64,000 nucleotides of DNA from Stutzerimonas stutzeri (GTDB lineage Bacteria; Pseudomonadota; Gammaproteobacteria; Pseudomonadales; Pseudomonadaceae). Below are positions 56,208 to 64,000 of the stretch, piece after piece (positions within the stretch are counted from its first letter, which is position 1; each line of letters starts with the position of its first letter). The notes beneath the pieces are model-generated. The model was not told the origin of the DNA. It saw nothing but the letters and a program-made list of their open reading frames with translations, and made no database searches. The stretch covers positions 3,906,001-3,970,000 of the forward strand of contig NZ_CP139348.1 in NCBI RefSeq assembly GCF_038561965.1, written 5' to 3'. Position numbers and translations under genes: made by a program.

Positions 56208-56289
56208 TTTGAAACCTCTTGAGTGTACGGGGCTCTCACCCGCTATGGCCGCCCATTTCAGAGCGTTACACGACTAAAACTCTCAGGTT

Positions 56290-56601
56290 TTAGCCGAGGC
56301 TGATCTGCACTTCCACACCAGCCGCAAGATCGAGCTTCATCAGCGCATCGACAGTCTTGTCGGTCGGCTGGACAATATCCAGCACACGCTTATGGGTTCG
56401 AATTTCATACTGATCGCGCGCGTCTTTGTTGACGTGCGGAGAAACCAGCACAGTGAACCGCTCTTTGCGGGTTGGCAGCGGAATCGGACCACGCACCTGA
56501 GCACCAGTACGTTTCGCGGTTTCCACGATTTCCTGGGTTGATTGATCGATCAGGCGATGGTCAAAAGCCTTCAACCGAATACGGATTTGTTGGTTTTGCA
56601 T
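56290..56601 (-). CDS. rpsJ: Ribosomal protein S10 (NusE)
   Basis: A 103-aa protein with dual roles in the 30S head and, as NusE, in antitermination with NusB (whose gene is in this window). [52 protein letters not shown] and ending [12 protein letters not shown]. The ATG at 56601 gives the standard start. First gene after the S10 promoter. Confidence 0.98.
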
Positions 56602-56664
56602 TTTGACCTCAGACTCCAAGTAGCCACCCTACCAGGCGCAATACCCCCGGTAAAAGGAGGCGCA

Positions 56665-56693
56665 ATTGTACGGACGCGCCCAGAGGGTGTCAA
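56665..56693 (-). promoter_or_regulatory. S10 operon promoter
   Basis: TTGACA-N17-TACAAT on the minus strand (56693 to 56665) is almost perfect sigma70 consensus, 63 bp before rpsJ. It would drive the S10-spc(-alpha) genes. The transcript start near 56658 leaves a leader of only about 57 nt. Confidence 0.9.
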
Positions 56694-56710
56694 TAAATGA
56701 TCAACAATAG

Positions 56711-56736
56711 AAAAAGGCCCCCGAAGGGGCCTTTTT
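56711..56736. terminator. Terminator after tuf
   Basis: AAAAAGGCCCC / CGAA / GGGGCCTTTTT is a perfect 11-bp stem with T-runs for both directions, 16 bp after the tuf stop codon. It ends the str operon and separates it from the S10 promoter. Confidence 0.92.
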
Positions 56737-56751
56737 CATCATCGACAAATA

Positions 56752-57945
56752 TTACTCGACGATCTTGGCAACCACGCCGGCACCAACGGTACGACCACCT
56801 TCGCGAATTGCGAAGCGCAGGCCGTCTTCCATGGCGATCGGCTTGATCAGGGTAACAACCATTTTCACGTTGTCGCCCGGCATTACCATCTCAACGCCTT
56901 CCGGCAGTTCGCACGAACCGGTCACGTCAGTGGTACGGAAGTAGAACTGCGGACGATAGCCCTTGAAGAACGGAGTGTGACGACCACCTTCTTCCTTGGA
57001 CAACACGTACACTTCAGCTTCGAACTTGGTGTGTGGCTTGATGGTGCCCGGCTTGGCCAGAACCTGACCACGCTCTACGTCGTCACGCTTGGTGCCGCGC
57101 AGCAGGACGCCACAGTTCTCACCAGCACGACCTTCGTCGAGCAGCTTGCGGAACATCTCCACACCGGTACAGGTGGTCTTGGTGGTGTCGCGCAGACCAA
57201 CGATCTCGATCTCTTCCTGGATCTTGACGATGCCGCGCTCTACACGACCGGTCACAACAGTACCGCGGCCGGAGATGGAGAACACGTCTTCGATCGGCAT
57301 CAGGAACGGCTTGTCGATAGCACGAACCGGCTCAGGGATGTAAGTATCCAGAGTCTCGACCAGCTTCTTGACGGCAGTGGTGCCCATCTCGTTGTCGTCT
57401 TGACCGTTCAGAGCCATCAGCGCAGAGCCAATGATGATCGGAGTGTCGTCGCCCGGGAAATCGTAGGTGCTGAGCAAATCACGCACTTCCATTTCCACCA
57501 GCTCGAGCAGCTCGGCGTCGTCAACCATGTCGGCCTTGTTCAGGAACACGACAATGTACGGAACACCTACCTGACGGGACAGCAGGATGTGCTCGCGAGT
57601 CTGCGGCATGGGGCCGTCAGCAGCCGAGCAAACCAGGATCGCGCCGTCCATCTGGGCAGCACCGGTGATCATGTTTTTCACATAGTCAGCGTGACCCGGG
57701 CAATCAACGTGCGCGTAGTGACGAATGTTGGAGTCGTACTCTACGTGAGCGGTGTTGATGGTAATACCGCGAGCCTTCTCTTCCGGGGCGCTATCGATCT
57801 TGTCGAAGTCGACACGAGCGGAACCGAATACCTCGGAGCACACGCGAGTCAGAGCAGCCGTCAGAGTGGTCTTGCCATGGTCGACGTGACCAATGGTGCC
57901 GACGTTGACGTGCGGTTTGTTACGTTCGAATTTTTCCTTAGCCAC
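56752..57945 (-). CDS. tuf: Elongation factor Tu
   Basis: A 397-aa GTPase delivering aminoacyl-tRNA. Motifs: GHVDHGKTT (19-27), switch II DCPGHADYVKNMITGAAQMDGAILV, NKADMVDD and SAL for guanine. Domains 2 and 3 follow with GRGTVVTGRVERGIVK and PGTIKPHTKFEAEVYVLSKEEGGRHTPFFKGYRPQFYFRTTDVTG. Pseudomonads usually have two tuf genes; this is the copy behind fusA. 30 bp after fusA. Confidence 0.98.
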   Translation of the reverse strand: MAKEKFERNKPHVNVGTIGHVDHGKTTLTAALTRVCSEVFGSARVDFDKIDSAPEEKARGITINTAHVEYDSNIRHYAHVDCPGHADYVKNMITGAAQMDGAILVCSAADGPMPQTREHILLSRQVGVPYIVVFLNKADMVDDAELLELVEMEVRDLLSTYDFPGDDTPIIIGSALMALNGQDDNEMGTTAVKKLVETLDTYIPEPVRAIDKPFLMPIEDVFSISGRGTVVTGRVERGIVKIQEEIEIVGLRDTTKTTCTGVEMFRKLLDEGRAGENCGVLLRGTKRDDVERGQVLAKPGTIKPHTKFEAEVYVLSKEEGGRHTPFFKGYRPQFYFRTTDVTGSCELPEGVEMVMPGDNVKMVVTLIKPIAMEDGLRFAIREGGRTVGAGVVAKIVE

Positions 57946-57975
57946 GACAGTAAACCTCTTACTTAAAGGGCTGAA

Positions 57976-60096
<2,121 letters not shown>

Positions 60097-60126
60097 AATA
60101 AGGTCCTCGTAAAAAGTGCGCTTGAT

Positions 60127-60597
60127 TTAGAAGCGGTAGTGCGAAAAGGCCTTGTTGGCTTCAGCCATACGATGCACATCTTCGCGCTTCTTGACTGCAG
60201 CGCCTTTACCTTCAAAAGCATCCATCAGCTCGCCAGCAAGGCGCAGCGCCATGGATTTCTCGCCGCGCTTACGCGCTGCATCAACCAGCCAACGCATGGC
60301 CAGAGCATTACGACGGGAAGGACGAACTTCGACCGGAACCTGGTAGGTAGCACCGCCTACACGGCGGGATTTAACTTCGACCAGCGGAGCGATGGCATCG
60401 AGTGCTTTTTCGAAGATTTCCAGGGGGTCGCTATTCTTGCGCTCCTTCACCTTGTCCAACGCACCATAAACGATACGCTCGGCAACGGCTTTTTTGCCGC
60501 TCTCCATTACGTGGTTCATGAACTTGGCCAGGATCAGACTTCCGTATTTCGGATCGTCAAGGATCTCACGCTTGGCTGCTACACGACGTCTTGGCAT
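60127..60597 (-). CDS. rpsG: Ribosomal protein S7
   Basis: A 156-aa head-nucleating protein: MPRRRVAAKREILDDPKYGSLILAKFMNHVMESGKKAVAERI, and VGGATYQVPVEVRPSRRNALAMRWLVDAARKRGEKSMALRLAGEL, ending NKAFSHYRF. In E. coli it is the str-operon repressor acting between rpsL and rpsG; here that gap is 98 bp. Confidence 0.98.
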   Translation of the reverse strand: MPRRRVAAKREILDDPKYGSLILAKFMNHVMESGKKAVAERIVYGALDKVKERKNSDPLEIFEKALDAIAPLVEVKSRRVGGATYQVPVEVRPSRRNALAMRWLVDAARKRGEKSMALRLAGELMDAFEGKGAAVKKREDVHRMAEANKAFSHYRF

Positions 60598-60695
60598 TGA
60601 TAAGCCCTCAAACGGTCTTCAGGTTAGCCCGGAACGGTAACGCGGAGGTTACGTCCGACCTTACTCTTATCGACTCAAATAAATAGAAATGCTGC

Positions 60696-61067
60696 TTACT
60701 TCGGACGCTTGGCGCCGTACTTGGAACGACCCTGCTTACGGTCTTTAACGCCGGAGGTATCCAGCGAACCGCGCACGGTGTGGTAACGCACACCCGGAAG
60801 GTCTTTTACACGACCGCCACGGATGAGCACTACGCTGTGCTCTTGCAGGTTGTGGCCTTCACCGCCGATATACGAAGCGACTTCATAGCCATTGGTCAGG
60901 CGAACACGGCACACTTTACGCAGTGCAGAGTTCGGTTTCTTCGGCGTGGTGGTGTACACGCGGGTGCACACGCCACGGCGTTGCGGGCAGTTTTGCAGCG
61001 CAGGGACGTCGCTTTTTTCGACGACCCGCTTACGCGGCTGACGTACCAGCTGGTTGATAGTTGCCAT
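60696..61067 (-). CDS. rpsL: Ribosomal protein S12
   Basis: A 123-aa decoding-site protein: MATINQLVRQPRKRVVEKSDVPALQNCPQRRGVCTRVYTTTPKKPNSALRKVCRVRLTNG. The two streptomycin-determining lysines are wild type (K43 in TPKKPN, K88 in GGRVKDLPG), so no rpsL-based streptomycin resistance is expected. First gene of the str operon, under its own promoter and a hairpin leader. Confidence 0.98.
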   Translation of the reverse strand: MATINQLVRQPRKRVVEKSDVPALQNCPQRRGVCTRVYTTTPKKPNSALRKVCRVRLTNGYEVASYIGGEGHNLQEHSVVLIRGGRVKDLPGVRYHTVRGSLDTSGVKDRKQGRSKYGAKRPK

Positions 61068-61107
61068 CTACAAGCTCCACTGTTGTCTTTCGACACAAAC
61101 GAAAAAT

Positions 61108-61128
61108 GGCAGGGCACGAAGCCCCGCC
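61108..61128 (-). promoter_or_regulatory. rpsL leader hairpin (rpsL_psuedo-like)
   Basis: On the minus strand GGCGGGGC / TTCGT / GCCCTGCC followed by ATTTTTC lies between the str promoter and rpsL. A second small hairpin, TGTC/GAAA/GACA, lies at 61084-61095. Pseudomonads have a known structured rpsL leader (Rfam rpsL_psuedo); this is probably that element, acting as attenuator or binding site. Confidence 0.6.
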
Positions 61129-61144
61129 AAATTAGGGGTACGAG

Positions 61145-61173
61145 AGTCTAAAGAGCTTCTCGCCCACCGTCAA
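61145..61173 (-). promoter_or_regulatory. str operon promoter
   Basis: TTGACG-N17-TAGACT on the minus strand (61173 to 61145), 34 bp beyond the rpoC stop codon and 77 bp before rpsL. It separates the rpoBC transcript from rpsL-rpsG-fusA-tuf. Confidence 0.8.
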
Positions 61174-61206
61174 GGCAAGCCCTGGCTCACAGCCAAGGCT
61201 CAGCAC

Positions 61207-64000
61207 TTAGTTACCGCTGGAGTTCAGCGCCTCGGTCAGAGCCGCTTCGACCTCATCGGCGCTCACACGAACGGGCTTGTCTGCTTCACGCCTGCGCTTG
61301 CGCTCGCTGTGATATTGCAGACCAGTACCGGCCGGGATCAGACGACCCACGACCACGTTCTCCTTGAGGCCGCGCAGATAGTCGCGCTTGCCGGTGACGG
61401 CCGCCTCGGTCAGAACGCGCGTGGTCTCCTGGAACGACGCCGCCGAAATGAACGACTCGGTCGACAGCGATGCCTTGGTGATACCCAGCAGAACGCGGAC
61501 GTACTTGGAGACGAACTTGTCGTCGTCGCTCAAACGCTCGTTCTCTTCCAGAACTTGCGTCAACTCCATCTGGTCGCCCTTGATGAAGCTGGAATCACCC
61601 GATTCGCTAATTTCCACCTTGCGCAGCATCTGGCGAAGAATCGTCTCGATGTGCTTGTCGTTGATCTTCACGCCCTGCAGGCGGTACACGTCCTGAATCT
61701 CGTTGACGATGTACTTGGCCAGTGCGCTGACACCCAACAGACGCAGAATGTCATGCGGGTTGCTCGGACCGTCGGAGATTACTTCACCCTTGTTCACCTG
61801 TTCGCCTTCGAAGACGTTCAGGTGGCGCCACTTCGGAATCAGCTCTTCGTACGGATCGCTACCATCGGTCGGCGTGATGACCAGTCGGCGTTTGCCTTTG
61901 GTTTCCTTGCCGAAAGAAATCGTACCGCTGATCTCAGCCAGGATCGAAGGCTCTTTCGGACGACGCGCCTCAAACAGGTCGGCTACGCGCGGCAGACCAC
62001 CGGTAATGTCGCGAGTCTTCGAGGTTTCTTGCGGGATACGTGCAATGACGTCGCCCACGTTGATTTCAGCACCGTCGGCCACGCCCACCAGCGCGTTGGC
62101 CGGCAGGAAGTACTGGGCCGGTACGTCGGTACCCGGCAACAGCAGTTCCTTGCCATTGAGATCTACCATCTTGATCGCCGGACGAATGTCTTTACCCGAT
62201 GCCGGACGGTCTTTCGGATCCATCACTTCAATATTGGTCAGGCCGGTCAATTCATCGGTCTGACGCTTGATGGTGATGTTCTCTTCCATGCCGACGAAGG
62301 TCACGACACCCTTCATCTCGGTGACGATCGGGTGAGTGTGCGGATCCCACTTGGCAACCACAGCACCGGCGTCGACTTTGTCGCCTTCCTTGACGGAAAT
62401 CACCGCACCGTACGGCAGCTTGTAGCGCTCGCGCTCACGACCGAAGTCATCGGCAACCGCCAGCTCGCCCGAACGGGAAACCGCGACCAGCGCGCCATCG
62501 GCACGCTCTACGTGCTTCAGGTTATGCAGGCGGATGGTACCGCCGTTCTTTACCATAACGTTGTCTACGGCCGAAGTACGACTAGCCGCACCACCGATGT
62601 GGAACGTACGCATGGTCAGCTGGGTACCCGGTTCACCGATGGACTGAGCAGCGATAACGCCCACAGCCTCACCAATGTTCACCTGATGACCACGTGCCAG
62701 ATCGCGGCCGTAGCACTTGGCGCAGATACCGTAACGGGTTTCGCAGGAAATCGGCGAGCGCACGACTACTTCGTCAATGCTGTTCAGCTCGATGAAGTCG
62801 ACCCACTGCTCGTCGACCAGCGTACCGGCCGGCACCAACACATCATCGGTGCCCGGCTTGAGTACATCACGCGCGATCACGCGACCAAGTACACGCTCAC
62901 CCAGCGGCTCGACGACGTCACCGCCCTCGATGTGCGGCGTCATGAACAGGCCCTGCTCGGTACCGCAATCGACTTCGGTAACCACCAGATCCTGCGCGAC
63001 ATCGACCAAACGACGGGTCAGGTAACCGGAGTTAGCGGTTTTCAATGCGGTATCCGCCAGACCTTTACGAGCACCGTGAGTGGAGATGAAGTACTGGAGT
63101 ACGTTCAGACCTTCACGGAAGTTCGCAGTGATCGGCGTTTCAATGATGGAACCATCCGGCTTGGCCATCAGGCCACGCATACCGGCCAGCTGACGAATCT
63201 GCGCAGCAGAACCCCGCGCGCCCGAGTCAGCCATCATGTACATCGAGTTGAACGAATCCTGCTCGGCTTCCTTACCATCACGATCAATGACCTTCTCCTT
63301 GGAGAGGTTGGCCATCATCGCCTTGGAAACTTCGTCGTTGGCCTTGGACCAAAGGTCGATCACCTTGTTGTACTTCTCGCCCTGAGTTACCAGGCCCGAC
63401 GCGTACTGGCTCTCGATCTCTTTAACTTCCTCGGTAGCCGCATCGATGATGCGCGCCTTCTCATCCGGAATGACGAAGTCGTTCACGCCGATCGAGACAC
63501 CGGAAATGGTCGAGTAAGCGAAGCCGGTGTACATCAGCTGGTCAGCGAAGATGACAGTGTCCTTCAAGCCAACGGTGCGGTAGCACAGGTTGATCAGCTT
63601 GGAGATCGCCTTCTTTTTCATCGGCTGATTGACGACATCGAACGCCAGGCCGGCCGGCACGATCTGGAACAGCAGCGCGCGGCCGATGGTGGTGTCGACG
63701 ATGCGAGTGTTCTTCGTGATGCTGCCGTCGCGATCCTTGATCACTTCGTTGATGCGCACCTTCACCCGGGCGTGAAGCGATGCTTCACCGGCGCGGAAGA
63801 CACGGTCGACTTCCTGAAGGTCGGCAAACACGCGTCCTTCACCCTTGGCGTTGATGGCCTCACGGGTCATGTAGTACAGACCCAACACCACGTCCTGCGA
63901 AGGAACGATGATCGGCTCGCCGTTGGCAGGCGACAGGATGTTGTTGGTCGACATCATCAGCGCGCGCGCTTCCAGCTGGGCTTCCAGCGTCAGCGGCACG
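61207..64000 (-). CDS. rpoC: RNA polymerase beta' subunit, C-terminal part (cut by window edge)
   Basis: The last roughly 930 residues of beta'. The fragment opens with VPLTLEAQLEARALMMSTNNILSPANGEP, which immediately follows the catalytic NADFDGD loop lying outside the window. Visible parts are SGARGSAAQIRQLAGMRGLMAKPDG (bridge-helix region), the second zinc site CETRYGICAKCYGRDLARGH, trigger-loop SIGEPGTQLTMRTFHIGGAA, and the C-terminal RDYLRGLKENVVVGRLIPAGTG. It continues to the right on the minus strand; rpoB is expected beyond. Confidence 0.98.
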   Translation of the reverse strand, partial: VPLTLEAQLEARALMMSTNNILSPANGEPIIVPSQDVVLGLYYMTREAINAKGEGRVFADLQEVDRVFRAGEASLHARVKVRINEVIKDRDGSITKNTRIVDTTIGRALLFQIVPAGLAFDVVNQPMKKKAISKLINLCYRTVGLKDTVIFADQLMYTGFAYSTISGVSIGVNDFVIPDEKARIIDAATEEVKEIESQYASGLVTQGEKYNKVIDLWSKANDEVSKAMMANLSKEKVIDRDGKEAEQDSFNSMYMMADSGARGSAAQIRQLAGMRGLMAKPDGSIIETPITANFREGLNVLQYFISTHGARKGLADTALKTANSGYLTRRLVDVAQDLVVTEVDCGTEQGLFMTPHIEGGDVVEPLGERVLGRVIARDVLKPGTDDVLVPAGTLVDEQWVDFIELNSIDEVVVRSPISCETRYGICAKCYGRDLARGHQVNIGEAVGVIAAQSIGEPGTQLTMRTFHIGGAASRTSAVDNVMVKNGGTIRLHNLKHVERADGALVAVSRSGELAVADDFGRERERYKLPYGAVISVKEGDKVDAGAVVAKWDPHTHPIVTEMKGVVTFVGMEENITIKRQTDELTGLTNIEVMDPKDRPASGKDIRPAIKMVDLNGKELLLPGTDVPAQYFLPANALVGVADGAEINVGDVIARIPQETSKTRDITGGLPRVADLFEARRPKEPSILAEISGTISFGKETKGKRRLVITPTDGSDPYEELIPKWRHLNVFEGEQVNKGEVISDGPSNPHDILRLLGVSALAKYIVNEIQDVYRLQGVKINDKHIETILRQMLRKVEISESGDSSFIKGDQMELTQVLEENERLSDDDKFVSKYVRVLLGITKASLSTESFISAASFQETTRVLTEAAVTGKRDYLRGLKENVVVGRLIPAGTGLQYHSERKRRREADKPVRVSADEVEAALTEALNSSGN

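Overview
The window is a chromosomal segment of a high-GC gammaproteobacterium of the Pseudomonas group, most likely a Pseudomonas stutzeri / Stutzerimonas-type species. The evidence is the gene order (ribA-pgpA-thiL-nusB-ribH-ribBA-ribE-ribD-nrdR; ssb-MFS-uvrA; katA next to rplQ), Pseudomonas-type REP repeats, and proteins that read as Pseudomonas versions throughout. No prophage, CRISPR array, tRNA, rRNA or complete insertion sequence was seen. Apart from the 4.3-5.3 kb repeat patch, the window is ordinary core genome with some small accessory modules.

Layout. 0-3 kb: the end of an unknown secreted protein, then a divergent operon of two PepSY proteins, an OmpR-type regulator and a PhoQ-like kinase. 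3-5.3 kb: a WYL-domain regulator divergent from a 32-aa membrane peptide, followed by about 900 bp without genes, made of two tandem REP units and two head-to-head copies of a structured repeat. 5.3-10.2 kb: sbcD-sbcC. 10.2-13.4 kb: a cobalamin riboswitch driving btuB, convergent with btuF. 13.4-21.5 kb: a long minus-strand cluster for riboflavin (ribD, ribE, ribBA, ribH, ribA, with an FMN riboswitch in front of ribE), thiamine (thiL), phospholipid (pgpA) and transcription factors (nrdR, nusB). 21.6-25.2 kb: a lipoprotein, a methyltransferase, thpR, a TusA-like protein beside a broken YeeE/YedE gene, and a CnoX-type thioredoxin.

25.3-33.5 kb is a metal-acquisition region. A Zur-box-controlled operon (His-rich DUF2796 protein, ABC ATPase, FtsX/MacB-type permease, DUF3299 protein) converges on a six-gene TonB2-type energy system (DUF3450, TtpC-like, ExbB, ExbD, TonB, TPR). 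The divergent OmpW/OprG-type gene has a near-perfect ANR box. 34.4-42.8 kb: two sugar-nucleotide SDR proteins, ssb, a YajR-like MFS transporter, uvrA and katA.

42.9-64 kb, all on the minus strand: the alpha, spc, S10 and str ribosomal operons and the 3' part of rpoC. Promoters with 17-bp spacers are visible in front of rpsJ and rpsL. The most unusual part is the 182-bp rpsN-rpsH gap inside spc: it carries two terminator-like hairpins and, between them, a promoter-like TTGATT-N17-TAGAAT. This could be a short structured RNA or a break in the operon.

No wholly new multi-gene system was identified. The best candidates for undescribed biology are the spc-gap RNA element, the paired structured repeats at 4.57-5.09 kb, a 16-codon leader ORF in the ribE riboswitch platform, and the linkage of the TonB2 module to the Zur operon.
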